DNA of 22,935 nt, taken from assembly GCA_964545715.1 (NCBI GenBank), contig CAZJHX010000170.1, positions 1 through 22,935 of the forward strand. Direction: 5' to 3'. The notes under the pieces were generated by a model. The model was not told where the DNA came from. It made no database searches and worked only from the letters and a program-made list of their open reading frames with translations. This document shows, in pieces, positions 1 through 8,057 of this stretch; positions within the stretch are counted from its first letter, which is position 1; every line of letters starts with the position of its first letter. This DNA comes from CAZJHX01 sp964545715. Lineage in GTDB: Bacteria > Myxococcota_A > UBA9042 > GCA-2863065. Position numbers and translations under genes: made by a program.

Positions 1-525
1 CGATGCGCTGCGACCTGTCCGGACATTCCAGGCTGGTAGTTGGTTGACAAGCGCACGTACATACTTGTGCTTGCACACCTTGGGGTGCTTCTTGTGCAGC
101 TCCTTGTCGATCTTGTCGAACGGCTTGACGCCCACGGTCGGAAAGAACGACAGCGCGAAGTCGATCTCGCCCCACCAGTCCTTCATCACGTGCTGCATGT
201 ACTTCTCGACCAGCTTCGTCTTGCGATCGGTCGCCTTGCACGCCTTGATGTGGTCGGGCAGCCCGTGCTTGTTGCACTTCGTGCCGTCGGCGCATGTTTT
301 GTTCGGGTCTGGGCACTCGAGCAGTCCAGCCTGCTGATCGAAGCGCTGAGACGCCTCCACCATGACGAGCACCTCAGGGCGCTCCAGTGGTACGCATCCC
401 TTCTGGACGGCTCCGTTCTGGCCGTTTAGCGACGCGTCCTGGTCTTCGTGACCGTCGTTCGCGCAGCTGATCATCGCAACGCTGAAGAGCGCGGCTGTAA
501 TCAGGTGGGGCAGTGTGTGTCGCAT
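1..525 (-). CDS. Lipoprotein with degenerate von Willebrand A-like domain (3' end outside window)
   Basis: The reverse strand is open from an ATG at 525 to the window edge, giving 175 codons with no stop. A strong ribosome site (AGGAGG, 536-541) lies 10 nt before the ATG. Residues 1-21 form a lipoprotein signal ending in MISC, so Cys21 would be lipidated. After a short polar stretch, residues 50-58 read PEVLVMVEA followed by SQRF. This matches the first strand and metal loop of VWA domains, where the MIDAS motif is DxSxS; here it reads E-A-S-Q-R. Further on, KLVEKYMQHVMKDWW and IDFALSFFP fit the first VWA helix and the next strand, as in deltaproteobacterial surface VWA lipoproteins. An insert of about 35 residues with four cysteines separates the two. 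The exact role is unknown. Gene call is confident; the VWA assignment is inference from pattern. Confidence 0.75.
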   Translation of the reverse strand, partial: MRHTLPHLITAALFSVAMISCANDGHEDQDASLNGQNGAVQKGCVPLERPEVLVMVEASQRFDQQAGLLECPDPNKTCADGTKCNKHGLPDHIKACKATDRKTKLVEKYMQHVMKDWWGEIDFALSFFPTVGVKPFDKIDKELHKKHPKVCKHKYVRALVNQLPAWNVRTGRSAS

Positions 526-535
526 GCTGAGTCTT

Positions 536-541
536 CCTCCT
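536..541 (-). promoter_or_regulatory. Ribosome binding site of the VWA-like lipoprotein gene
   Basis: The reverse strand reads AGGAGG here, a full anti-Shine-Dalgarno match, 10 nt before the ATG at 525. It fixes the start of a gene that is otherwise truncated by the window edge. Confidence 0.7.
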
Positions 542-620
542 GGTACTGACGCATTTGTGGCAATGCGCCATACTGATTTCTCGACACTTCCTTGAACGGG
601 AACTTAAGCGTTACCTGCAA

Positions 621-634
621 GAGTGCATGCACTC
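621..634. promoter_or_regulatory. Perfect 14-bp palindrome in lipoprotein promoter region, candidate operator
   Basis: GAGTGCATGCACTC is its own reverse complement. It lies in the 161-bp gap (526-686) between the end of the oxoprolinase gene and the lipoprotein start, beside an AT-rich tract at 641-650. On the reverse strand a weak promoter-like pair precedes it: TTGTGC at 669-674, a 17-nt spacer and TACATT at 646-651. The palindrome would then sit just after the transcription start, a usual position for a repressor site. There is no T-run after it on either strand, so it is a poor intrinsic terminator. Function is inferred only from position and symmetry. Confidence 0.35.
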
Positions 635-686
635 GAACACTAAATAATGTACAGTGTCAGGCGTAAGTGCACAAACTAATGGCACA

Positions 687-3600
687 TTACTCGGCCTGTC
701 CGGCCTCGGAAAAAGCGCCGCCGCCCGGCGTTTCTATGGTCAAGAGGTCGCCGGAATTAAGCAGTGTGCTGGCACGATGGCCCAAATCCTCGGTGACGCC
801 GCCCGCGCGAACCACCTTATTGCTGCCGGGCGCTCCATCGCCACCGCCGTCCAGGCCGTGTGGGGCCAAAACGCGCCTGTTTGAGAGGATCGACACCGTC
901 ATCGGCTCCAGAAAGCGCAGGCGTCTCACGGACCCGTCGCCCCCTCGGTATCGTCCGTGGCCCCCGCTGTTTTTGCGGATCCCGAACGCCTCGACCCGCA
1001 CCGGATAGCGCCACTCCAGCACCTCGGGATCGGTGAGACGAGAGTTGGTCATGTGCGTGTGCACGGCCGACGCGCCGTCGAAGCTGTGTCCCGCGCCGGC
1101 GCCGCCGCAGATCGTCTCGTAGTACTGGTGCTCCGCGTTGCCGAACGTCAGGTTGTTCATCGTGCCCTGCGATCCCGCCAGCGCGCCCACGGCGGCAAAC
1201 AGCGCGTCCGCGATCACCTGCGACGTCTCCACGTTACCCGCCACAACGGCGGCCGGCGGTCGCGGAGCCAGCATGCTGCCGGGCTCGATGATGATCTCCA
1301 GCGGCTCCAGGCACCCCGAGTTCAAGGGGATGTCTGCCCCGGTCAGCGTCCGAAAGACGTACAGCACAACCGCTTTGCACACCGCAGTCGGCGCATTGGC
1401 ATTGTTCGGCTGCTGCGGTGACGTCCCGGTGAAGTCCACACGCGCGCGCCGGGCTTCCTTGTCCACCGTCACCGCCACCTCGATTGCGCAGCCGTCGTCC
1501 ATCTCACAGCGATACGCGCCGCCTTCCAGTCCGTCGATCAGCCTGCGAACCGACTCCGCCGCATTGGCGCGCACATGGCCCATGTAGGCCGTCACCACCG
1601 CCAGCGAGAACTCATCGATCAGCGCCTGCAGCTCACGCAGCCCGCGCGTGTTGGCCGCGACCTGGGCCTGCAGATCCGCCACGTTCTGGTCCACGTTGCG
1701 CGACGGCGCCAGCAGCGCTCGCGTCTCCAGCTCACGCAGCCGCCCGTCGCGGACCAGCAGAAAATCGCGGATCAGCACGCCCTCCTCGTCGATCGTGGTG
1801 CTGTGCGGCGGCATGGATCCGGGCGTGATGCCGCCGATGTCCGCGTGATGCCCGCGCGAGGCCGTAAAGAAGGCCGGCACGTCCCCGATAAACAAGGGCG
1901 TCACCACCGTGATGTCCGGCAGGTGGGTCCCGCCCCCGTAGGGATCGTTGAGCATGTAGGCGTCACCCGGGCGCATGTCGTCCACGCGTGCCCGCAACGC
2001 CTCCACACAGGCGCCCATCGACCCCAGGTGGACCGGGATGTGCGGCGCGTTGGCGACCAGCCGTCCCTCGGCGTCAAACACCGCGCAGGAGTAGTCCCGG
2101 CGCTCTTTGATGTTCACAGACATCGCGGTGTTCTCCAGCGTCAGGCCCATCTGCTCCGCCACCGACATGAAGCGATGGTTGAACACGGCCAGCAGCATCG
2201 GATCCACGTTCGTTCCGGCCGCGACACGCACCCGCTCATGCACCCGCTCCACGATCAGGTCGGCGTGCGTCGTCACCCGAGCCCGCCATTGCGGCTCGAT
2301 GATGGTGGTGCCGGTGTCGTCCAGTACCATCGCGGGCCCGTCGATCTCGCATTCGGCCGGCAGCGCGTCCCTTCGGTAGACCGGCGCCTGATGGGTCTGT
2401 CCCCCGCTGACCATGCGCACGGTCTCGAGCGGCGGCGCCGGGCCCGTCGCCAGTGTTCTGACCACCGGCTGGATGGCATCCGAGGCCGCGACCTCTACGG
2501 CCAGCGCCGCGACGATCATCGCGCGACCCGGCCAGGCAAACCCAAAGCGCGTGTGATGGGCTGCCTCGAAAGCTGCAGCCACCTCCGGGGCGGAGCCGAA
2601 CGGGACGTTCAGCGTGGAGTCCGTGCCCGCGTACCGGACATGCACGCGCCGTCGCTCGCTCGTCGCACCGTCGCCCAGGGCGGCCGTCGCCTCACCCGCC
2701 AGCCGGTCGAGCAGCGCGCTGCAGGCCGCAACCGCCGCCTCGTCCAGCGCCCTCTCCACCGTCTGCTCGCGCAGCTCACGTCGTGCCGCGATCCCGATCC
2801 CCCAGGCCGACAGCACGCCCGCGTCCGGGTGGATGTGCACGCGGGTCATCCCCATCGCGTCCGCCACCTGACAGGCGTGCTGACCGCCGGCGCCGCCAAA
2901 GCAGCTCAGCGTATAGCTGGACACGTCGTGCCCGCGCTCCACGGAGATCTTCTTGATGGCGCGCGCCATCGTCTCTACGGCGACCGTGACGAAGCCCTCG
3001 GCCACCGTCTCGGGCGGCACGCCGATCTCGTTGGACAGCACCGCAAATGCCTCGTGCACTGCATCAGAATCCAGCGGCTGGTCCGCGGTCTCACCGAACA
3101 CCGCCGGGAAGAACCGTGGCTGCAGCTTGCCCAGCATTAGGTTGCAGTCCGTGATTGTCAGCGGTCCGCCGCGCCGATAACACACCGGCCCGGGCACCGC
3201 CCCAGCCGAGTCGGGGCCCACCCGATAGCGCTGCCCGTCGTAGTGCAGCACCGAACCGCCGCCCGCCGCCACCGTGTGCACGGCCATCATCGGCGCTACC
3301 AATCGCACGCCCGCGACCACCGTCTCGAAGGTGCGCTCGTATTCGCCGGCATAATGGCTGACGTCGGTGCTGGTGCCACCCATGTCAAAGCCGATGATTC
3401 GATCAAAGCCCGCCGCCGCAGCCGTCTGCACTGCGCCGACGACCCCTCCCGCCGGGCCGGACAAGACGCTGTCTTTGCCACGAAACCGCTCCGCCGCGGC
3501 CAGCCCGCCGTTGGACTGCATGAACAGCAGGCGCGTGTCGCCCAACGCCGCCGACACCCGGTCGATGTAGCGGCGCAGAATCGGCGACAGATACGCATCC

Positions 3601-4199
3601 GCCACCGTCGTGTCGCCGCGTGGCACCAGCTTCATCAGCGGACTGAGCTCGTGCGACACCGAGACCTGCTCAAAGCCCGCGGCCCGCGCTACTTCTGCGG
3701 CGATGCGCTCGTGGGCCGGGTACTTATAGCCGTGCAACAGCGCGATGGCCACGCTCGTGATACCCCGAGCCCGCGCGGCGTCCAGGTCCCGGCGCAGCGC
3801 CTCGATGTCCAGCGTGGTCAGCACGTCCCCACCGGCGCTGACCCGCTCCTCGGCCTCCACAACTGCGCAGTGCAGCGACTGCGGGCGCTGGATGTTCATC
3901 GCAAAGATGTCGGGCCGGGTCTGGTCTCCAATCGCGAGCAGATCCGCGAAGCCGCGCGTGATCACCAGCACGGTCGGGTCACCCTGGCGCTCCAGCAGCG
4001 CGTTGGTCGCCACGGTGGTGCCCATCTTCACCTCGTCGATCTCACGTGCGCCCGTGCGACGAATGGCCTCCAGCGCGGCGTCCGGATACTGCTCCGGGTT
4101 ATGAGACAGCAGCTTCAGCACCTGGCGCGTCCCGTCCGGCCGCACACAGACCACGTCGGTGAAGGTGCCGCCGCGATCGATATAAAAGCGCCAGCCCAC
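687..4199 (-). CDS. 5-oxoprolinase-type hydantoinase/oxoprolinase (HyuA-HyuB fusion)
   Basis: This 1170-residue protein is a full-length fusion of the two hydantoinase/oxoprolinase halves, HyuA (about 1-655) and HyuB (about 664-1165). The family couples ATP hydrolysis to ring opening. The N-terminus (DRGGTFTDV at 8-16, then KLLS and AIRR) follows the 5-oxoprolinase pattern rather than the usual DVGGTFTD of HyuA. The likely reaction is therefore 5-oxo-L-proline + ATP + 2 H2O to glutamate, in the cytoplasm. Phosphate-binding motifs are visible at SGPAGG (247) and FDMGGTSTDV (271), with FGGAGGQHA near 434. Length fits the 1200-residue enzyme. The start is a GTG five bases after the sirtuin stop, so translation is probably coupled. 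It is last in the dusB operon. The gamma-glutamylcyclotransferase-like gene two places upstream would supply its substrate. Hydantoinase activity remains an alternative. Confidence 0.9.
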   Translation of the reverse strand: MGWRFYIDRGGTFTDVVCVRPDGTRQVLKLLSHNPEQYPDAALEAIRRTGAREIDEVKMGTTVATNALLERQGDPTVLVITRGFADLLAIGDQTRPDIFAMNIQRPQSLHCAVVEAEERVSAGGDVLTTLDIEALRRDLDAARARGITSVAIALLHGYKYPAHERIAAEVARAAGFEQVSVSHELSPLMKLVPRGDTTVADAYLSPILRRYIDRVSAALGDTRLLFMQSNGGLAAAERFRGKDSVLSGPAGGVVGAVQTAAAAGFDRIIGFDMGGTSTDVSHYAGEYERTFETVVAGVRLVAPMMAVHTVAAGGGSVLHYDGQRYRVGPDSAGAVPGPVCYRRGGPLTITDCNLMLGKLQPRFFPAVFGETADQPLDSDAVHEAFAVLSNEIGVPPETVAEGFVTVAVETMARAIKKISVERGHDVSSYTLSCFGGAGGQHACQVADAMGMTRVHIHPDAGVLSAWGIGIAARRELREQTVERALDEAAVAACSALLDRLAGEATAALGDGATSERRRVHVRYAGTDSTLNVPFGSAPEVAAAFEAAHHTRFGFAWPGRAMIVAALAVEVAASDAIQPVVRTLATGPAPPLETVRMVSGGQTHQAPVYRRDALPAECEIDGPAMVLDDTGTTIIEPQWRARVTTHADLIVERVHERVRVAAGTNVDPMLLAVFNHRFMSVAEQMGLTLENTAMSVNIKERRDYSCAVFDAEGRLVANAPHIPVHLGSMGACVEALRARVDDMRPGDAYMLNDPYGGGTHLPDITVVTPLFIGDVPAFFTASRGHHADIGGITPGSMPPHSTTIDEEGVLIRDFLLVRDGRLRELETRALLAPSRNVDQNVADLQAQVAANTRGLRELQALIDEFSLAVVTAYMGHVRANAAESVRRLIDGLEGGAYRCEMDDGCAIEVAVTVDKEARRARVDFTGTSPQQPNNANAPTAVCKAVVLYVFRTLTGADIPLNSGCLEPLEIIIEPGSMLAPRPPAAVVAGNVETSQVIADALFAAVGALAGSQGTMNNLTFGNAEHQYYETICGGAGAGHSFDGASAVHTHMTNSRLTDPEVLEWRYPVRVEAFGIRKNSGGHGRYRGGDGSVRRLRFLEPMTVSILSNRRVLAPHGLDGGGDGAPGSNKVVRAGGVTEDLGHRASTLLNSGDLLTIETPGGGAFSEAGQAE

Positions 4200-4204
4200 C
4201 CCGG

Positions 4205-5032
4205 TCAGGCGCCCGCGATAAGGCGCTCTGCGATCTCAGGCATCAGCGCGCCCGACGTCCCTGTTGCCGCATAGCCGTTGGGCAGCTGCCGGGCGACGCG
4301 TGCAAACGGGTTGTTCTCGGGGTTCACGTCCACCACGGCCGCCCCGCAGCGCGCCGCCAGGCCCACCATCTGGTTGGGCAGATTGGTCGCGCCGGCCGTG
4401 CCAACAACCAGCAGCACCGCGGCCTGGGCCGCCGCCCGCAGCGAGCTCTCAAAGCGGTAGTGCTCTTCGTCGTAACACTCGTCAAACCACAGCACATGGG
4501 GCCGGCTGGACGCGCCGCACTTCGGGCATGTGAGCGCGGCCACGTCGTCCTCGGTCAACGCACGGTCCTTTGGCCAGTCTTGCACCCCCTCGGGTACCGG
4601 ATACATCGCGGGCGTGCACTCCTCGGCGCACCGCATGTAGTCGACGTTGCCGTGAATCTGGTAGGTGCGCGCCAGGCTGTTGCCGGCCCGGATGTGCAGT
4701 CCATCGACGTTTTGCGTGGCCAGGACGAAGCGGTCGCCAAACGCCTGCTCCAGCGCGACGACGGCTTCGTGCCCCGGGTTGGGCAGCGCGTCGCGACAGA
4801 TCGAGCGGCGGTACAGATACCAGGGCCACACCTGCTCGGGGTGCCGGCTGAACATGCGCCAGGTGGCCATCTCCTGTGGGTGATAGTCCTTGCTGCCCAC
4901 CGTCCAGAAGCCCTCTTTACCCCGAAACGTCGGGATCCCGCTCTCTGCGGAGATCCCGGCCCCGGTCAGGGCCACGACGAGCCCGCTGGATGCGGCGGCG
5001 TTGTCCAAAATGGCGCCCAGTCTATTGTCCAT
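4205..5032 (-). CDS. cobB: Sirtuin, class III-like NAD-dependent protein deacylase
   Basis: 275 residues with the complete sirtuin core: NAD-binding GAGISAESGIPTFRG (24-38), TQNVDGLH (106-113), catalytic His127 in IHGN, and a zinc site with Cys135, Cys139, Cys169 and Cys172. The stretch WYLYRRS gives Tyr72 and Arg75, a Y-x-x-R pair matching Tyr102/Arg105 of human SIRT5. That pair binds acidic acyl groups, so desuccinylase or demalonylase activity is more likely than plain deacetylation (inference from residues). The first Cys pair is spaced C-x3-C. The frame extends back to 5089, but the ATG at 5032 is preferred. It has GGGAG nine bases before it and overlaps the end of the upstream cyclotransferase-like gene by 11 bases. 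The oxoprolinase follows after 5 bases. Confidence 0.9.
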   Translation of the reverse strand: MDNRLGAILDNAAASSGLVVALTGAGISAESGIPTFRGKEGFWTVGSKDYHPQEMATWRMFSRHPEQVWPWYLYRRSICRDALPNPGHEAVVALEQAFGDRFVLATQNVDGLHIRAGNSLARTYQIHGNVDYMRCAEECTPAMYPVPEGVQDWPKDRALTEDDVAALTCPKCGASSRPHVLWFDECYDEEHYRFESSLRAAAQAAVLLVVGTAGATNLPNQMVGLAARCGAAVVDVNPENNPFARVARQLPNGYAATGTSGALMPEIAERLIAGA

Positions 5033-5369
5033 CCAGAAAATCTCCCGACGCGATGTGCGGCTGCCCTGCAGCGATCGTTGGATGGACAAGATAGCTCATA
5101 ACCGTGCGACCGCAAGCCAGTCGAACCTCGCGCAGATCAAACCTGTCGCCTTCATAGTCGGTCAAGCGCAGCAGCAGCTCGTCCGACACGCGATAGACCT
5201 CCCCCACCACGCAGGTGTCACCGCCCGCCGCCATGCCCGGATACCAGCCCATGCTGATCAGCGTGTATTCAGGCAGCGTGCAGGTGGTCTCGACAAGCTC
5301 GCTGTCCTCCATCAGGTGCGCGGAGACGGCGCCGCTGCGCAGCGTGCCGTAGACGAAGAGCTCGATCAC
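5022..5369 (-). CDS. Gamma-glutamylcyclotransferase-like (AIG2/GGCT fold) protein
   Basis: A 115-residue, single-domain protein of the GGCT/AIG2-like family. FVYGTLRSG at 5-13 is the family's substrate-binding loop. DYEGD at 71-75 carries the expected catalytic glutamate, Glu73. Family members release 5-oxoproline from gamma-glutamyl amino acids or gamma-glutamyl amines. The gene starts with GTG, overlapping the prmC stop as GTGA, and ends inside the sirtuin start, so it is in a coupled operon. With a 5-oxoprolinase-type gene two places downstream, a role in the gamma-glutamyl cycle or turnover of gamma-glutamyl compounds is likely. The exact substrate cannot be read from sequence, and some members of this fold have no known activity. 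Confidence 0.82.
   Translation of the reverse strand: MIELFVYGTLRSGAVSAHLMEDSELVETTCTLPEYTLISMGWYPGMAAGGDTCVVGEVYRVSDELLLRLTDYEGDRFDLREVRLACGRTVMSYLVHPTIAAGQPHIASGDFLDGQ
5042..5046 (-). promoter_or_regulatory. Ribosome binding site deciding the sirtuin start
   Basis: The reverse strand reads GGGAG, 9 nt before the ATG at 5032. It lies inside the 3' end of the upstream cyclotransferase-like gene. This favours the 275-residue sirtuin over the 294-residue reading that starts at 5089. Confidence 0.5.
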
Positions 5370-6238
5370 CGTCGAACGGCGCGCAGGATTCGGCCCATCT
5401 GCGCGTAATCATTGACTGTGTTGATGTCCTCGTAATTGCCGCTCTGCTCCCAGATCGCGGTCAGCTGCGCCGCCTGATCGGAGCCGGACAGCTCAACCGC
5501 GAGCAGTCCGCCGGGGCGCAACACGCGCGCCGCCTCGTCGGTGAGTCGCCGATGCAGGTCCAGCCCATCAGGCCCGCCGTACAGCGCGGACGCGGGCTCG
5601 TAGTCCCGCACGGTGGGCGCCAGCGACGCCATCAGCGCGTCGTCCAGATACGGCGGATTAGACGCCACTACATCCACGCTCTGCTCGGACTTGATCGGCG
5701 CCAGCAGGTCGCCGCGCGTGAGCTTCACCCGCTCCCGCACGCCCAGGCTCTCCGCATTGCGCGCGGCCATCTCCAGTGCCGGCCCGCAGATGTCGATACC
5801 CAGCACCACCGCCTCCGGCAGCTCGCACGCCAGGGTGACGGCGATGGCCCCGCTGCCCGTGCCGACGTCCACTACGCGCGGCGCCTCGGTCTCGTGCTGT
5901 TTCAGGTGCGCCAGGACGGCGTCGATCAGGTGCTCCGTCTCCGGGCGCGGCACGAGCACGTTGCTGTCGACCGCAAAACGCCGCCCGTAAAACTCTTTAT
6001 ATCCGATGATGTAGGCCACCGGCTCCGCGGCCGCACGGCGCTTGACCAGCGTCTTGAACGTCTGCAGCTCGCCGGTGCCCAGCGGCCGGTCAAACTGCAC
6101 GTACAACTGCGTCTGATCCAGCCCCGTGATGTGTCCCAGCAGCAGCTGTGCGTCCAGCCGAGCGGTGTCGCTGCCCGCCTTCTTCAGGTACTCGGTCGCC
6201 CACCCGATCAGGCGCTTGATGGTCCACACTTCGCTCAT
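5366..6238 (-). CDS. prmC: Peptide chain release factor N5-glutamine methyltransferase
   Basis: 290 residues, the usual length for PrmC/HemK, which methylates the glutamine of the GGQ motif in release factors RF1 and RF2 using S-adenosylmethionine. The N-terminal helical domain carries DAQLLLGH (29-36), and GYKEFYGRRF follows near 79. VPRPETE (96-102) and the SAM-binding DVGTGSGAIAV (124-134) are clear. The catalytic NPPY is at 194-197. The ATG at 6238 lies 13 nt after the thiE stop, and the stop overlaps the start of the next gene. The partner gene prfA, often adjacent, is not in this window. Confidence 0.95.
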   Translation of the reverse strand: MSEVWTIKRLIGWATEYLKKAGSDTARLDAQLLLGHITGLDQTQLYVQFDRPLGTGELQTFKTLVKRRAAAEPVAYIIGYKEFYGRRFAVDSNVLVPRPETEHLIDAVLAHLKQHETEAPRVVDVGTGSGAIAVTLACELPEAVVLGIDICGPALEMAARNAESLGVRERVKLTRGDLLAPIKSEQSVDVVASNPPYLDDALMASLAPTVRDYEPASALYGGPDGLDLHRRLTDEAARVLRPGGLLAVELSGSDQAAQLTAIWEQSGNYEDINTVNDYAQMGRILRAVRR

Positions 6239-6251
6239 CTGTGTTGTCCCA

Positions 6252-6863
6252 TTAGCCGCAGGCCTCCACGGCCAGGCGTACGTTGTCTTGAAGATCTCCG
6301 ACCAGCACCGCGCCGATCATGGCCACGGCAGCCGCGCCGCATTGGCGCACGTCGGCGCACCGATCCAGTGAGATGCCGCCGACGCCGACTACCGGCGTGG
6401 CGTGGGCCGCGCACAGGGCCTGAAGGCGATCGAGTCCGACCGGGGCCGGCGCGTCGGGTTTGGTCGTGGTCTCAAAGACCGGACCAAACGTGATGTAGTC
6501 CGCGCTGCCCTCGTCGACCGCGGCTGCGGCTTCAGCCTCGTTGTGTGTCGACACGCCGATCAGCGCATCCTGCCCCAGCAGCGCCCGCGCGTCGGCCGCC
6601 GTCAGGTCGGTCTGGCCCAGATGAACGCCATCGGCGCCGACCACCGCGGCCACGTCCGCGCGGTCATTGATGATGAACCGGGCGCCGGCGTCGGAGATGA
6701 TCGGCTTCAGCCGCTCGGCCAGCTGAACCAGCGCCTCGGTGCTCAGCTCTTTGCCTCGCAGCTGCACGGTCTGCACACCGGCGTCCGCAAACGCGTGGGC
6801 CGCCATGTCCATGAACCCGAGCGTGATCGTGCCGACGTCCAAGATGCCGTAAAAGCCGTTCAT
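6252..6863 (-). CDS. thiE: Thiamine-phosphate synthase family protein (ThiE/TenI-like)
   Basis: 203 residues, a TIM-barrel protein that joins hydroxymethylpyrimidine diphosphate and thiazole phosphate to thiamine monophosphate. Visible ThiE motifs are QLRGKE (34-39), NDRAD (66-70), HLGQTDL (81-87), GVSTH (103-107) and TFGPVFETTTK (125-135), then a C-terminal GVGGIS. The ATG at 6863 overlaps the dusB stop as ATGA, which fixes the start; the open frame upstream of it is a shadow of dusB. No thiamine riboswitch is possible directly upstream because dusB coding sequence is there. The pyrophosphate-binding residues look complete, so a catalytic ThiE is more likely than a TenI regulator. No other thiamine gene is in the window. 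Confidence 0.9.
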   Translation of the reverse strand: MNGFYGILDVGTITLGFMDMAAHAFADAGVQTVQLRGKELSTEALVQLAERLKPIISDAGARFIINDRADVAAVVGADGVHLGQTDLTAADARALLGQDALIGVSTHNEAEAAAAVDEGSADYITFGPVFETTTKPDAPAPVGLDRLQALCAAHATPVVGVGGISLDRCADVRQCGAAAVAMIGAVLVGDLQDNVRLAVEACG

Positions 6864-7867
6864 GCGGCGCGTTGGACCTCGGCGAAGGCGTGCAGGATGT
6901 CGTCGAAGTCCGCCAGGGTGTGGAGGTCCTTCACCCGCGCGCGGATGAGCTTGTGGCCCGGGAGCGCGTGCGTGTACCACAGCAGCTGCTTGCGAAACGC
7001 CAGGCACGCCAGGCGCTCGCCCTGCCAGGCGGCATAGCGCTCCATGTGCCGGCGAATCGTGGCCAGGCGCTCGGCCTCGGTCGGCATCCAACGCTCGGAC
7101 CGATCGCCATCCTCCCATTGCCGCAGCCCGCGAAAGATCCACGGATTGCCCATGGCGCCGCGCCCCACCATCACCCCGTCGCAGCCGGTGGTCTCCAGCA
7201 TCTTGAGCGCGTCGGCCGGCTCGAAGACGTCCCCGTTGCCGATGACCGGGATGCTGAGCTGCTCCTTCATCTGGCGGATCAGGGCCCAGTCGGCGCTGCC
7301 CTCGTACTTTTGCTCGCGGGTGCGCGCGTGGATCATGATCGCGTCCACGCCCTCGCCCTGGGCCATCAGCCCGACCTCGACCGCGTTTACGGTGCGCGAA
7401 TCCCAGCCTGCGCGCACTTTGATCGTCAACGGAATGCTGACGATCCGCCGCAGCCGCTTGCAGATCTCCCGCAGCAGTCCCACGTCCTTGAGAAGCGCGC
7501 TGCCGCTGCCGCCGCGCACGATCTTCTTCACCGGACAGCCGCAGTTCAGGTTCAGCAGCGACGCGCCGTGCTCTTCGACCATCGCCGCCGCACGCTCCAT
7601 GGCGGCGATGTCCGGGCACCCGGAGATCTGCACGCCGACAGGCGCCTCGTCCTCCGAAAACTCCATCAGCTTCAGGGTGCCGCGCTTCGCCTGGGCCAGC
7701 GAGATGCTGGAGAGCATCTCTGTCATCACCAACCCGGCTCCAAGCTCGCGGCACAAGGCGCGAAAGGGCCAGTTGGTCACGTCACACATCGGCGCCAGAA
7801 AGAACCGATTGACGCAGTCGAGTTCCGCGATGCGCATCAGAACGGCAGTTACCGCGTCCGCTGCCAT
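6860..7867 (-). CDS. dusB: tRNA-dihydrouridine synthase, DusB type
   Basis: 335 residues, an FMN-dependent enzyme that reduces uridine to dihydrouridine in tRNA. FLAPMCDVTNWPFR (23-36) is the N-terminal FMN-binding segment. NLNCGCPVKK (106-115) holds the catalytic Cys111, and HARTREQKY plus GNGDVF and VGRGAMGNPWIF follow in the expected order. The C-terminal helical domain is complete. An internal ATG at 7837 (MRIAELD) is an alternative start; neither has a strong ribosome site. It is the first gene of a six-gene run. Its 5' leader is the 168-bp palindromic element at 7889-8056, which begins 22 bases upstream of the ATG. Either the promoter lies inside that element or the operon is read from the GMC genes. 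Confidence 0.93.
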   Translation of the reverse strand: MAADAVTAVLMRIAELDCVNRFFLAPMCDVTNWPFRALCRELGAGLVMTEMLSSISLAQAKRGTLKLMEFSEDEAPVGVQISGCPDIAAMERAAAMVEEHGASLLNLNCGCPVKKIVRGGSGSALLKDVGLLREICKRLRRIVSIPLTIKVRAGWDSRTVNAVEVGLMAQGEGVDAIMIHARTREQKYEGSADWALIRQMKEQLSIPVIGNGDVFEPADALKMLETTGCDGVMVGRGAMGNPWIFRGLRQWEDGDRSERWMPTEAERLATIRRHMERYAAWQGERLACLAFRKQLLWYTHALPGHKLIRARVKDLHTLADFDDILHAFAEVQRAA

Positions 7868-7888
7868 TGGTCAAAGCGGACGTCTTTA

Positions 7889-8056
7889 CCCCAACGTTGC
7901 ATAGTTGGCATGCGCCATGGGCCCAGAACGCGGCACTGCGGCGCCGTCGGGCTCCTTCTAAGGGCACCACCCTGAGTGCGTCGCCCGATACCCTTCGGCG
8001 GCGCCGCAGCACCACGTTCTGGCCCCTGGCACGATGCCAACTACGCAACGTTGGGG
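7889..8056. mobile_element. Palindromic MITE-like element with terminal inverted repeats
   Basis: A 168-bp segment starts with CCCCAACGTTGC and ends with the exact reverse complement GCAACGTTGGGG. The two arms (about 7889-7950 and 7996-8056) stay complementary for some 60 nt at roughly 85% identity, with a central stretch of about 45 nt. Both ends are bordered by the same four bases, TTTA (7885-7888 and 8057-8060), as expected for a target-site duplication. No gene of its own is visible. The right TTTA supplies the TAA stop of the GMC gene, and the left end lies 22 nt from the dusB ATG. Structure is seen directly; past mobility is inference. A long hairpin terminator or processed RNA is the alternative. 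Confidence 0.6.
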
Positions 8057-8057
8057 T

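Noticed and set aside
1575..3140. A 521-codon open frame on the plus strand
   Set aside because: It is opposite the oxoprolinase gene, is rich in Arg, His and Gln with no motif, and is a typical high-GC shadow frame.
6864..7100. Thiamine riboswitch before thiE
   Set aside because: The region is dusB coding sequence and thiE starts inside the dusB stop; no THI-box pattern was seen.
7889..8056. Small proteins encoded on both strands across the palindrome
   Set aside because: The two-strand frames have similar sequences only because the DNA is palindromic; no ribosome site or motif supports either.
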